Below the pieces are notes generated by a model. The model saw nothing but the letters and a program-made list of their open reading frames with translations, made no database searches and was not told the origin of the DNA. Below are positions 1 to 11,658 of a DNA stretch of 64,000 nt, piece by piece. Position 1 is the first letter of the stretch. Each line of letters starts with the position of its first letter. Source of the DNA: Sepiola atlantica (Eukaryota > Mollusca > Cephalopoda > Sepiida > Sepiolidae); the NCBI GenBank assembly GCA_963556195.1, contig OY744517.1:151554382-151618381 (forward strand), in the 5' to 3' direction. The position numbers and the translations under genes were made by a program.

Positions 1-2013
1 AGAAAGAGAGACCGAAATATAAGTTAGCTGACCTCTCTCTATGTATTCAATGATCTATACTTTTTGGCGACTTATTTACAGACATATACACACAAGTATG
101 CGCAACCAGACTAACACGGGCACTCGCCCTGTAAGTTGACGTTAACTCGGACATATTAAAAACAGACATACTCAACTTCACACGTGCATAGAGAGTAATA
201 CTTAAAAGATATCTCAATGAATGTGTATTTCATTTGTTCTTTTTTGTTTTGCTTCGTGATATGTGGGGGGGGGGCAGGACCTAGGTCTCTGTACCTTTCC
301 TCGGCCATTTCCGATTTCGTTTTAACCCGAAGGGTTATGACCCAGATGTAAACAATTGAGCGGCCAATAAAAATAGGAAAGCCACACACACAGGGAAAGA
401 AGACAACACACGGGCAGATAAATCTTGCTCATCCGAACGTAGCACAAAGGCCGCCTTGTTCACTCCACTATGATTGATTAGACCACTAGCGTCCCCTCTT
501 TCCCCGCTTCACCGATCGAACAACGACATCGCCATCATTCGCACTGCGACTCGTCGCCTGCCTCTCCACTACAGATCATGTGTGAGTGTCTCTTAGAAGC
601 ACGTCAGAAGCCGTTCTCTGACTGGAGTGGCAACCCTTTCTCACCACTTAGGCCGTCTTGACTAGCGCACTTCAAACATCAGAGATCGGCGCGCGTTGTT
701 CTCGTGAAATCACGTGGCATCCACTTTGTTTTTCGTCTTAGTTAAAATGAACGGCCCATCATCTTTTTAATCGCTACGATACTTAAAGCAGCAATGAAAA
801 TAAATAGCACGGACCGATTATGGGTCATGATCCATGTTCTAAAGGAAATACACGCTTTGATATTACCAATGTAAATAAAAAAAAGGCTGTGCATCTCAGA
901 AAAAGTAGGCTACTTTATGTTGATATTAGCGAACATAGCTGGCGGGCGTTATTTTAATATGTATAATTTATTTTACAGTCTGGGAACGATTTTTGTCCAT
1001 TTAACTAATGACAATTTTCTTGTAAACGGTATAAATGCATATATGTTTAAGACTATATATTCATAATAAAAAATAAAGTACGCAATTAGAGCGTACAATT
1101 TTACGTAAAACCGCCGGAAACGTGTAGAAGAGAGTTAGAATAAGCGTTGTTCTTGTTAAAAAAATGAAGAAACACTGAGGAATCAGAAACTAAACTCGGT
1201 GTTTGTGAAGAATATCTATCTAAGAATTTCAGGAATTACGGAAATGTTTCCGTCGTGACGTACGTAGCTAACCGAACGCTCAGCCAACAGAACACACTTT
1301 TTGTATTTTTAGAACAATGTAGTGTGTATCTTTTTCTTGATTGCATGTTTTAATTTTTTAATTTTTATTTTTTAGGGTGACGAGGTGAAATACTACAAAT
1401 GGAGGACGGAGAGCGATGAATTGGTTTTATTTCTTGATCATTTTTCGGTCTTTTCTCAGGGGAGGGGTACCACCTGGACATAAAGATTGATAGATTCCAG
1501 TACTTTTGAAATTTTTTTTGTGGAGAAGAAAAACTGCTAATGGATACGGGGTTGTATTTTGGAATTAGGCAAATTTACGAAATATTAAAAGAAAGCAAAG
1601 AATTAGCAGGATGCGATTTTGCCCAACATAGAATAGAATAGGTGATGTTCTTTATCCGAAAAAATGCACAAATACGAAATCTGCGAAGTAACCTAGCGAA
1701 AGTGTCGCCTATTACAAATATTTATCGTCTGCATGTCTCGGCAAATTTTGTCATTTGTCGGCGAAAGTCGGGAGTCTCCGTTAAATTCTTAGATAACAAT
1801 TCTACATTTGTCCAACAATAATGTATCTGCTTACCAGTGATTCTTAAAAGGTTCATATTAATTGATAGTTAATCTAAATATACATTTATTTATAAAAGGA
1901 CAGGTGACTGCCGAAATATAAAACACCTATAATTTACATATTTTTTTGTTTTCAATGAGGCTATTGTTATTTTTCAAATTTGAAAAATTCATAACTTTTC
2001 GCTAGAAAAACAC

Positions 2014-2016
<3 letters not shown>
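1..2016. other. No gene recognised; GC-richer patch at 430-740
   Basis: AT-rich DNA without a convincing open frame. The part at about 430-740 is richer in C, G and CpG than its surroundings, as expected of a conserved non-coding or promoter-proximal segment, but I see no TATA box or coding frame to anchor it. A G9 run lies near 264-272. Confidence 0.4.

Positions 2017-2082
<66 letters not shown>
2017..2082. repeat. (TA)n followed by (GT)n microsatellite
   Basis: About 38 bp of alternating TA run directly into (GT)n. A second short GT stretch continues to about 2094. Confidence 0.95.
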
Positions 2083-2089
<7 letters not shown>

Positions 2090-3045
2090 TGTGTGAAGAG
2101 TTCGAATGCAAAACGCTATAAATCTAATTTCTTGAAATGAAGAATGTTACTTTACAAAGAAGAATATTAAAAAAAAATTAAATTCGACCGTATAAACTTT
2201 TAATCAATTAAAATAAAGAATATAAATCAAATATCATACTAATTAAAGAAAATGATTTCAAGTTTGTAAGTGGGTTTAAATGCAATACTTTTCGAGACGG
2301 CATTTTAAACATTTTAAAAACTTTCGTGCTAACGAAATGTATATATAATGAATCTCTATAATTGGCATTAGTAACTCGCTACAACCAATTCTGCACTAAA
2401 ACACTTTTTAAATAGACTACGACGTGTCTCGAAGTTAAGTGTGGATTTCTTCTGTTTTAGTCGACTAATCATTTAAAAGTATTGGAGACAATATATATTG
2501 ATGTTCGCCGACATGCATTATGTTGGCAGGAGATAATTCATTTTTAGATTAATTGTTCTCTTTTTATTTAGTCTCTAATTACTTATATAAATCTATATGT
2601 GTATTTATTTGCAGATATGCAGTTTTGGTCGAAAAAAATATATACTATGTTCTGTTTTCCTATTAACGCTGGGTTAGCATGTTTAATCAATTTATAAGTA
2701 AAAAATAAATTTTGATAACGGAACTATTGAAATTAAAAGTTATAATAACACTTTTGCGTTGGTGTAAATATAAGACGACAAACCCTGGATATGTACCAGC
2801 GTTGATGGAGGACCGCAAGCGATCAAATACACTGGTCTTCAGAGTTGTATTCCAAGAGATCTTGTAGAGACGAGTCGACCGATTGGTTCCGCAACACGGA
2901 TCTTCCTCAACAGGCATGTCTATCAATTAAACGCCATACGGGGATCAACGTGAATTGACTTGGCTCTATAAGCGCTTTTTCATCGCCACATTTAAGGGAA
3001 CGCATACGTGTGAGTGTCAATTATATCTATGTGCTTGGTAAAATT
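2083..3045. other. No gene recognised
   Basis: AT-rich sequence with no recognisable family match. A short open frame at 2687-2926 (minus) has no motif and is likely chance. Confidence 0.4.
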
Positions 3046-3190
3046 CTAAACTATTACATTTATCATTATGAATTATAAAATATGTATTTTAGGTAAAAGA
3101 TTGTGTAATGTGGGTACATTTTTTTGTAAACTTTACCATTTACAGAGTGTCATTGAAACCGTACCATACCTCAAAACTAAAGAAATAAAA
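3046..3190 (+). repeat. Interspersed repeat family A, copy 1
   Basis: This segment aligns by eye with 3796-3930 and, inverted, with 7541-7660. The shared core includes GTGTAATGTGGGTACA, a T run, TGTAAAC.TTACCATT and then ACCGTACCATACC..AAA. The presence of three copies in both orientations shows a dispersed element. I do not recognise the family; no coding potential or RNA polymerase III box is evident. Confidence 0.7.
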
Positions 3191-3562
3191 ATAAAAAGTT
3201 TGAAATAATGTTATATTTTTATATTCTAAATTATATTCTAAGCTATTGAATGTATTGTTGGAAAAAAAAAACTAATATGTACGACTTACAAAATTATCGA
3301 ACATAAAAGTATATTTCTTCCCGCTGTACACTAAAGGAACCGAGGCAATAGTCGGAAAGGGAAAGTTTCCTAAAAGAATTGCTCCTTCAGCAACCAACCC
3401 AACAAGGTCTGGTAAAAAAAAAACACAATCTGCCTATGTCATGCAAATGGCCACCCACTCGCATGACAGTCTATCTGGTTGAGGGGTTGACGTGTGACCC
3501 CGAAGAAACTCCTCACTGTCAAATTCCTTCAGCAACGTAAAAGGCTGTCTATATCTACGACT

Positions 3563-3645
3563 GTAAGTGGAAAAACTGTAGTTGAAATATCTTACTCGTG
3601 AGAGAGTTTGTCGATATACCACTATAAGTGGAAAAACTGAATTTG
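3563..3645. repeat. Two-unit 61-bp tandem duplication
   Basis: TAAGTGGAAAAACTG occurs at 3564 and 3625 with similar flanks (TGAAATAT versus TGAAATGT), giving a 61-bp period. It lies between two copies of repeat family A. Confidence 0.6.
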
Positions 3646-3795
3646 AAATGTCCGCACTGAATGAGAAAAGGCGGAATCTCGATATAGGTTTCGTCATACC
3701 TCTCCTCCCTTAACCAAAAATGGGGTCGTCCAACTTTACTCCGTTGGGTATCATATTCCTACCCACTCAGTAGGCTCGATCGTCTATATTTTTTT

Positions 3796-3930
3796 ACAAT
3801 ATCATTATAAATTGTAGAAATATGTATTCTAGGGGCAGAGTGTGTAATGTGGGTACATTTTTTTGTAAACCTTACCATTCACGGAGTGTTATTAAAACCG
3901 TACCATACCCCAAAAGAAAGAAAAAAAATA
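3796..3930 (+). repeat. Interspersed repeat family A, copy 2
   Basis: Direct-orientation partner of the copy at 3046-3190, about 750 bp away. Similarity runs from AAATATGTATT through GTGTAATGTGGGTACA to the A-rich end. Confidence 0.7.
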
Positions 3931-3964
3931 TTAACATTTCAAAATGATGTCATATGTTTTGTTT

Positions 3965-4260
3965 ATACCCATTCTGGGGCGGGTATTATGATATTATTTT
4001 TAAAAGTTAGATAAAAACAACGCTATCTTAAAGAAACATTGCTATAGTTTAATAACAGCGAAAAAACTAGAAATAATAAGAAAATAATAGAATTTCCGGG
4101 CGATAAGGTCGAGTAGATTCGAATTAAGCCATATATCGTAACATCAGTGATATTTTGAAGTGTGATATTTTCGGCATGAAAAAAAGGAGTTATTAAACTA
4201 ATGTGTGCAAAGTGAGACCGCAAAGAGTGCCTTGACTTATATGTTATGATAATTCATCCA
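3965..4260 (+). repeat. Interspersed repeat family B, copy 1
   Basis: Shares with 9150-9480 the sequences TATCTTAAAGAAA, TTGCTATAGTTTAATAACAG (one difference) and AAGGTCGAGTAGATTC, in the same order. It begins near GGGGCGGGTATTATG. The weak open frame at 4023-4223 (minus) lies inside the repeat and should not be read as a gene. Confidence 0.65.
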
Positions 4261-4320
4261 TTGCATAATTCTCGCAATGGTTCCTCATGTTTTAATCTTA
4301 TTGCCTGACCATATCAATTT

Positions 4321-4500
4321 TCGGGGATGGGTATTCTATTATTAATTTCATAAAGATAAATTAAACAAAGTTATCTGAAAGAAAAATAGATATAGTGTAA
4401 TAACTGAGAAAAACCTAGAAGTGATGGGGAAAGAGTAATTTGATAGGTACAACCATATAGTGTAAGAGTGGACCTGGAAGTAATGACAACTGTGTATTTA
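4321..4500 (+). repeat. Interspersed repeat family B, diverged copy 2
   Basis: Begins GGGGATGGGTATTCTA like copy 1 (GGGGCGGGTATTATG) and carries a diverged form of the core, TATCTGAAAGAAAAATAGATA then TGTAATAACTGAG. More decayed than the copies at 3965 and 9150. Confidence 0.5.
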
Positions 4501-4529
4501 TTCCGCAATGCCTAAAGATCGCAACATTT

Positions 4530-4666
4530 ACATAGGTTTTAGTATCATTATATCTTCTAATTAGTCTTTGTAAAAGGACATAAAAGTGGTGCAAAAGTTT
4601 TTGTTCGGGAATTTAATCTTACCCGTATTAGCACGGGTATTATTCTAGTATATCTATATATTCTAA

Positions 4667-4668
<2 letters not shown>
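4530..4668 (+). repeat. Interspersed repeat family C, copy 1, abutting (TA)n
   Basis: Aligns with the reverse complement of 60845-60966: AGTATCATT.TATCTT, GACATAAAAGTG.TG, TTACCCGT and GGGTATTATTCTAGT are shared in order. In both places the element stops at a (TA)n array, so the array is either its tail or its preferred target. No coding potential. Confidence 0.7.

Positions 4669-4720
<52 letters not shown>
4669..4720. repeat. (TA)n microsatellite
   Basis: About 26 TA units between repeat family C on the left and the inverted-repeat element at 4720-5044 on the right. Confidence 0.95.
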
Positions 4721-4723
<3 letters not shown>

Positions 4724-5044
4724 AAGGAATAGGTAAAATAAATACCTTTTGAAGCATTAAGATGCGATATCAATTTTTTTTATAAAAAAGAAAAAATAAT
4801 AAATCGAAACCGATTTTTTTTTTGAATACAAATCCGATGACATCAGGATATATTACACACCGAGGATGCCAGGTTTTGGCGAAATATCTGTATCACTTTA
4901 AACTAACAAAAAGAAAACAATGCTAGTTTTAATAAAAAAAATAAAAAAAAATCGGTTTCGATTTATTATTTTTTTTTTTATAAAAAAAATTGATATCGCA
5001 TCCTAATGCTTCAAAAAGGTATTTATTTTACCTATACCTTCTTA
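4720..5044. mobile_element. 325-bp inverted-repeat element (MITE-like)
   Basis: The first and last ~105 bp are reverse complements with few differences. The left arm starts TAAGAAGGAATAGGTAAAAT and the right arm ends ATTTTACCTATACCTTCTTA. Both arms carry GATGCGATATCAATTTTTTT and AAATCGAAACCGATTTTT (one or two indels). The inner ~110 bp is unique. The left edge abuts (TA)n; a second (TA)n begins 45 bp past the right edge. No open frame, so if it is a transposon it is non-autonomous. I cannot assign a superfamily; a TA target would be compatible with Tc1/mariner or a related class. Confidence 0.7.
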
Positions 5045-5087
5045 AATTTAACAATAGATGCTTTAAAAAAAATATGAACCTTAAACA

Positions 5088-5088
<1 letters not shown>

Positions 5089-5149
<61 letters not shown>
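5089..5149. repeat. (TA)n microsatellite
   Basis: About 30 TA units, 45 bp to the right of the inverted-repeat element. Confidence 0.95.
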
Positions 5150-5153
<4 letters not shown>

Positions 5154-6709
5154 TAAATGACAATATATGCATTAGCATATACTGTCAGTGCCTTTTTACT
5201 TTGCAGTCTCCGTAAAAGATTCAACTCGATGATTGTCAATTAGTGACAACAGAGCAAATGTAAGTCAGGTTCATATTATATTCCAATAATCATGTTTTTA
5301 TTTTATTATTTTTATTTTTATTTTTTCACATTTCCAAAAAACATAACATTTCTGTGAGATATATTTTAACGGTCCGTTTCATTTGTCCTGTGCCAAACAA
5401 CATTGTCATGTAAATATCGTCTCTGCAACACTACAAAATCATCAGAAACATTCACAGAGAGTAAAAAGTTATTGGATTAAAGTGTCTTGAAAATACTTAC
5501 ACTATACAGTAGTTTCATTTTTTACTAAAAAACAAAGAAAATAACAAACTCACACGTGGGGGAACCCACTAATACGCTATTTTGAATTTTATGTTCAGAG
5601 CTAGTACATCCTAAAAGTTGTGTGGGCATTTATAAATTTTAATTCAGTAATATTTCTTAAAATAGTTCTATAATTTATTTATAAAAATTATAATTCACTT
5701 GAGGGTAATTTTTTTACATCAATTAGCTTTCATATGTCTATTTAAGTCATTTGGATACGAAGCTAACAACGGAGCTGGTCTCTTTTAAGTTCAACAGTTT
5801 AGAGCCAGTTTCATAGACTCAGCCATCCATTTAAGCAACTATTAAGATTGTTATACTTCGGTGTTTTTGTGAAAGATGTTTAGTATTTATTTATAAAGCG
5901 TTTAAATCAATACTAAGATAAGATTAATTAACCAGAATTTTTCATGTAAGTAGTAAGTTTCTATTAAATGCGAAACTAAGGGAGGGGGGGGGGGTATGTC
6001 CCTTACAACGAAAATAGTTTATAGTTACCTAGACATGAATCAAAATACCGAAAGAAGCTATTAAATATTTTTTTTTTTTTTTTTTTTTTTTATTAAATGA
6101 TGTGTAAATACTTCATTATAAAGTATTATGAGGATTCAAAAGTACTTTTAAGGACATTTATACTTGCAGTTAATGTGATTACGTTTTATATTTAACTCGT
6201 ATCATCAGGTGAATACCGACAAGCATTAATGTCAATATCAGGCCCCACTTTTATTGTATGCCTATATTTAATATTATGTTGTGTGCATTGATAAATCCAA
6301 TTCGTTTAAATTGAGACCTTAAACAATAAAACACGAATATATTAAATCTAGACTTCGAATGAAAGCTGATTTTAATTGAAATTTATAGAAACTATTTTGT
6401 ATCATATTATGTAACACTTAGTTTTGGGGTGTCGTCGAGTGTTGAAATACAACCCTTTTTTATAGGGACAGTTTCGTGATTTTGATAATGCCGTTTGTCG
6501 CGTTTTGCGTGTCGAATCTCTTCGTATATGTATATTAATAAACATATTAATAAATAAAAGAATGCACAGAATGACTACAGATTCACGGTGTATCTGTGAA
6601 CCGGATTTGCGCCATATAACCGTCTGAAGTTGTTATTTCCCTGCGCTGATGAGAGCCATAACTCGAAACAACGTCGTACGTTGGTAAACTATTAAAAATA
6701 GTTTAATAT

Positions 6710-6717
<8 letters not shown>
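5150..6717. other. No gene recognised; G10+ and T24 runs
   Basis: AT-rich. Holds a homopolymeric G run near 5983-5994 and a poly-T run at about 6068-6091. Neither has a recognisable element attached. Confidence 0.4.

Positions 6718-6800
<83 letters not shown>
6718..6800. repeat. (TA)n microsatellite
   Basis: One of the longest arrays here, about 40 units, uninterrupted. Confidence 0.95.
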
Positions 6801-6803
<3 letters not shown>

Positions 6804-7050
6804 ATCTAGGTAAAGTAGACATCCACAGGATAAAAATCAGCAGAATTGCAACCGTGCTTATAAAAAAGTTCCTAATAGTAAATAGAGCTATTTATATAAT
6901 TATTTTTTTATTTAAACATACGTGTACAAAAAGCCGATACAGAAGCATATCGATGTCATCGATCAATAGGTATGTTCCTTTACTCAGATGTTCATATTTA
7001 AACAGAATCTCCAGTGTAGTGGCTTTTAGTACATGCTTGTTTAAATAAAA

Positions 7051-7053
<3 letters not shown>

Positions 7054-7096
<43 letters not shown>
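7054..7096. repeat. (TA)n microsatellite
   Basis: About 21 units. Confidence 0.95.
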
Positions 7097-7099
<3 letters not shown>

Positions 7100-7146
7100 T
7101 ATGTAAAGATAATCTAGTAAACTAATGAACGGATGATTATGACTTT

Positions 7147-7310
7147 TAGAATATATACTGTAGGCAACATGGTCAGTAATATGGGCAGATTATTATTTTT
7201 AAATTTTAACATAGATAGGGTTCATATAAAGTAGGGTAATATATTATGTTGAATTTCGCGATATATATTCTCAGCAACACTGCGAGCAACATGAGCAAAT
7301 TATTTTAGAC
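7147..7310. repeat. Degenerate ~111-bp tandem pair
   Basis: ATATATACTGTAGGCAACAT..ATGGGCAGATTATT near 7152 recurs as ATATATTCTCAGCAACACTG..ATGAGCAAATTATT near 7262. Divergence is high, so this is only a probable duplication. Confidence 0.4.
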
Positions 7311-7540
7311 TAGACTTTATCATTTAGTAGATTCGCCTACCGATACTCCCTCAAGAAACTGTAATAAGTTACATACAAAAACATTATCAGCGATAATAAT
7401 TGCTCTACATAAAATTTGAGTTTTATTAAGTAATATATTTTTAAAAGTATCTGTATGCGCGTCAATAATATGTGTGTCTGATAGGTGTTCTATGCTACAT
7501 GGTGAGAAATAAATATAGAATAAGTTTTACATTTTAATTT

Positions 7541-7660
7541 TTTTCTTTTTGAGGTAAGGTAAGTTTTCGGTGGCACCCCCAATATGGTAAAGTTTACAAA
7601 AAAGTTATTAATATTCCCACGTTACTCACCCTGTTGCCTAGAATACATATAAAGCATACA
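7541..7660 (-). repeat. Interspersed repeat family A, copy 3 (inverted)
   Basis: Reverse complement matches the two direct copies at 3046 and 3796: TATGTATTCTAGG, GGGTGAGTAACGTGGG, TTTTTTGTAAACTTTACCAT and the A-rich end. Confidence 0.65.
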
Positions 7661-8176
7661 CATATTATTGACGCTCACGTGCGCGCACCGATCATTTTCA
7701 AAGAACCGGCGGTACTTAAAAGTCATATCCCGGACCCATCGAAGAATAGTCAATTAATTAGTATAAATATAAGTTATGAGCAGAGAAAGGCAACATATGT
7801 TTCGTTTCATGATATCCAGTGATATTACTTACTTAAGAAACGAAAATTAAATTAATCATCCTGTAGAAAGTTTCCGATTCTAAGGCGAAATAAAAATGTC
7901 TTCACTTTTCATTTAGATGGATTCGGTTCGAAATCAGTAATCACGTTTAAAGTCCTTCATGTCAAATACAACCGAGGAATCATGAAATGAAATATGTCGA
8001 CGTGAAAGAAGGGTCGATTGGTCTCGTCTATATCAGATAATTACGTCACTTTGAGAAGCCGAGAAAGCGGGAATTTCATCCACTATTTCCTTATCGCATC
8101 TCACTAATGAATCTCATTTGCGCGTGACTTACACTCTCGCTGGGTCTGCACAATTGAATTAACTGTACTAAGTTTA

Positions 8177-8180
8177 CACA

Positions 8181-8211
<31 letters not shown>

Positions 8212-8212
8212 C

Positions 8213-8252
<40 letters not shown>
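8177..8252. repeat. (CA)n then (TA)n compound microsatellite
   Basis: About 12 CA units run into interrupted TA repeats (ACATATATAT units, then pure TA). Confidence 0.95.
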
Positions 8253-8257
<5 letters not shown>

Positions 8258-8515
8258 CTCAGAAGTATACAAAGTGTATGCCATAATCAATATTATGTAA
8301 TCATGTTCCAAACAGTGCACACCAACTAGAATGTGTGTACACATATTTCATAAATCTTTAATAAAAATCACTTATTCGGCACAAAATGACAAAAGAAAAA
8401 CTCCCTATCATTTTGTTACATGTTCCGGTATACAATGGAATTACTAAATGACCACAAACACATAAAAAATTATCCATCAACCCATCAACATTAAGATACA
8501 AAGATTTCACTGTCT

Positions 8516-8517
<2 letters not shown>

Positions 8518-8557
<40 letters not shown>
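8518..8557. repeat. (TA)n microsatellite
   Basis: About 20 units. Confidence 0.95.
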
Positions 8558-8560
<3 letters not shown>

Positions 8561-9149
8561 CGTGATGGAATCATGCATGGGACAAAGGTAATGTACACCG
8601 ATTAATGGAAAGATTCAATAACCGACTATGTGCCGATGCCATAACTTGACCTCAGAATCGACTAAGGAAAAAATTAAACGTTTCTGTAGCACCATATTCG
8701 ACCAATTCTTTAATACCAGTAGATTATCTGGATGGCGGCTACTCATGTGGACAACCGAAGTCTTGTTGATTAAACCTTGCAGAATTTAGATTTGATCTGC
8801 CTTATTATTTCTCTTTGTTGCAGCCGTCGTCTTCTTAGTAATAGCAACGGATGTAGACGTTATTAATAAGAACAACAAGCATTCATTTACGGTTTTACAA
8901 ACCTTTCGGGTTATTCTTTTTCTTGTACAGTTTTCACAACTCAGCAGCGGAAAACCGAAATTATTCGCTTTTAAAAGTCTAAATTAATTCGTAACCAAAT
9001 GATGTTTTATTTAGGTCCGAAAAATAGTCTCGCCTTCTTACGCAGGTAATGTTCATTCATTAGTTGAAATGTCTGTCAGATCGGAACTTATAAAAAAGGC
9101 GAAACACGATGTACAGTGAAGGCAACGCGGACAAGGGTATATAACATCG

Positions 9150-9480
9150 GAAAAAGTGTTATTTCACAGACGGATCTCCGAGGAACGATTATGAAAAGTG
9201 ATAGACGTATTATCTTAAAGAAAAATTGTTATAGTTTAATAACAGAGACACAAATAGGAAACATTGGGAGAGATGGATTTCCAGGCGATGAGGTCGAGTA
9301 GATTCTATGAACCCCATAGAGTAGTACTTCAATGCGATTGTGAAATGTTATATGTGTGGCATAAAAGAGACAGTTCTTTGATCAATGATGGTTCTTTACT
9401 TATCTTCATGATACTTCATTCAATGATGTCCATAAACCGCTGATATAAGTTTAAATATCTATTGATAATAGTTAAGGATA
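9150..9480 (+). repeat. Interspersed repeat family B, copy 3
   Basis: Best match to 3965-4260. The small open frame at 9116-9301 is created by this repeat and is probably not a gene. Confidence 0.65.
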
Positions 9481-10940
9481 TATAGTCTCCAATTTCGGCT
9501 AGCAAGTCAATACTTGTGTTTCGTAGATCGGGTCCTTCAAGGTTACAAATTCAAAATAGTTTCGCTAACTTCAGCTTTATTTAAATCCTTAAGAAATGCG
9601 CAACGTAGCCCGGCTCAACATTGGCATAATTCATTCTTTCATCGGATCGCTTACCTTTTGGATTTCCTTTCTATTTCCTGTGTTCCTGATCGTACCAACA
9701 CGCCGAAATGTAAATGTAATGTTAACGAGTACCTTTTACGGAACTCTTCACACAGATTGCTCCATATAAATCGAGCCCGGGTCACACTTGTTCCTTACGT
9801 TTCAGTGACATTATGACTTGTTTTGGTGAACAAAAGATAAAATAGTGTGGCCTTACCGTAGAAATGCTGGATACGTTTTCCATTGCTTCTGTTCATAACA
9901 TAAGTAAATACTATGTGTTTCCATTGCAAATGCTGTAGTCTTCGGGTTGCACATTAAATCAAGAGATGAATTTCGCGTCTTTCATAGACATAATTGACAA
10001 CATTATAGATTAAATTATAGAGTAGAATACGTTCTCAAGTATATAAGAATGACAACTTTAAAGATCTGACTTATTATTTTACAAATTGTGTACCAATGCT
10101 GTTAAGAACCATGGCTTAAGCACACGTTTTATTTCTTTTGGTTTTGTGTAGGAGGTGTATTTGTTTTAATTACGAAGATTAAACAGTTATAATGTTTAAT
10201 CGATAGCTTTCAAGCGGTGGCATACAATAAGGAAAAGTAAAAGAATAATATTAGTAAAAGAAAGCCTTTTAATTTATTCTGCCCAACGTTACAGAATGAG
10301 CTCCCCTACGCGATAGTCTACAATGTCATTCAACTCAGATACAAAAATTAGAAAACATATTGTCCCATTTTCGGGTCCATTCTTCAAAGGGGACGAACGT
10401 TTCACACAACTTCTTTTTCCAGCAAGCTTTTTTACATCTTAACAAGTCGTGGCTCTAGGTTACCTTTTCGTACATCAGTTGCAGAGGCTGTCAGAAACAT
10501 ACAACAAAAAACGACAATATCTAATATTTTCATATTTTTCACTGGCGATCCACTCGTTAAAAAACGCCCAAAACAAAGAGCATACAATAAAAGTTATATA
10601 GTTTATTAAATTTAACTAACTGGTAGATACATTGCCTGACATATGATGCTTTGATCGTTTGTCAGGTCCAGAACAGGCTCAAAGTATTTCCTCGAACAAC
10701 GGCAATACAAAGAGTCAACTAACCATTACACGAGTACAGCTCCACATTGATAGACACAAGCGGTCAAGGAAATTCCGCGTGACGGGGCCAATCGTTCCAC
10801 ACGTCACCACGGTGATGCTATAAACAATAATTATATCGATAATCCTACACTGTTTTCATTTGTTAATACATTCGATCGAACTTATATACTTTAATTCACT
10901 TTGATAATGCCTCGATACCGCTTCTTCAGGACAAAGGCTA
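9481..10940. other. No gene recognised
   Basis: Unique-looking sequence. The 100-codon frame at 9514-9816 (plus) has no motif, no useful codon signature and no neighbour that supports it. Confidence 0.35.
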
Positions 10941-11318
10941 CACAGCCTGTAACTCCCGCCGCATGCCTTGTATTCTTATAGTCTCAGTACACGCATACGT
11001 GGGTTGAACATATTATTGACTTCTGGATCAGTACCTGTCTAGTTTGCTTTTAAAGTCATTTCAGTCTTTTGCATTTACAACTGAATTGGGAAGCGCAATC
11101 AAGTTTTTCACTACTTGGTGTTCAAACGAACGCTTCCTGATGTTTAATCTGCTGTGCTTCTTGGTCAGTTTGAAGTTGTTTACTCTTTTCCTGTAGTTAG
11201 TATTGAGTGGTAGAGGCTGCTCTTGGTTAATGCTGACCTTGACTGTAAACATCTTGTACACTTATATCATGTCACTTCTTTCACGTCGGCAGTGCATTGA
11301 CGGTAGTCTCATCTCTTG

Positions 11319-11330
11319 AAACATCTTATC
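11319..11330. repeat. Target-site duplication, left
   Basis: AAACATCTTATC, identical to 11647-11658, brackets the U2-headed SINE. Confidence 0.9.
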
Positions 11331-11646
11331 TCGGCCTTTTGGCTAAGATCAAAGTGTAGTATCTGTTCCGATGGATACTGCACGCCTGTCCTGTGCAGTT
11401 CTAGGAGGTCCACCCTCCCAGGCTCCGCCTCCCCTCTTTGGGGAGGAGTAAGTTTATTGCTTACTGTCTGAGGCGCCCCTACCGGGGAATGCCGACGGGG
11501 CTGCCCAGGCAATTTTTAAATGGCCAGAGTGTTCACCTCTCGAGCGCTGGCTTTTAACCCCACTTGCTCGACCCGATCTTGGGTCACATCTTACTTGTGG
11601 GAGTAAGATAAAACTGGCCTTGTGCCTAACTCCGCGAGGAGTAAAT
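11331..11646 (+). mobile_element. SINE with a U2 snRNA-derived head, copy 1
   Basis: The first ~40 nt match the 5' end of U2 snRNA: TCGGCCTTTTGGCTAAGATC, one extra A, then AGTGTAGTATCTGTTC, which includes the branch-site-recognition segment GUAGUA. After that the sequence departs from U2 into a GC-rich body: AGTTCTAGGAGGTCCACCC, GGGGAGGAGTAAGTTTATTG, GAGGCGCCCCTACCGGGGAA, TGCCGACGGGGCTGCCCAGG, and ends near GAGGAGTAAAT. It is flanked by a 12-bp direct repeat AAACATCTTATC at 11319-11330 and 11647-11658, the mark of target-primed insertion. It sits inside the CR1-like relic. It is not a U2 gene: the Sm site and 3' stem-loops of U2 are absent. SINEs headed by snRNA (SINEU) are known in other animals; I have not matched this one to a named family. 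Confidence 0.88.
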
Positions 11647-11658
11647 AAACATCTTATC
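11647..11658. repeat. Target-site duplication, right
   Basis: AAACATCTTATC, the partner of 11319-11330. Both lie within the coding frame of the LINE relic (reads GATAAGATGTTT on the minus strand). Confidence 0.9.

Noticed and set aside
11331..11646. Functional U2 snRNA gene
   Set aside because: Only the first ~40 nt match; no Sm site or 3' stem-loops; target duplications and a shared foreign body identify a SINE.
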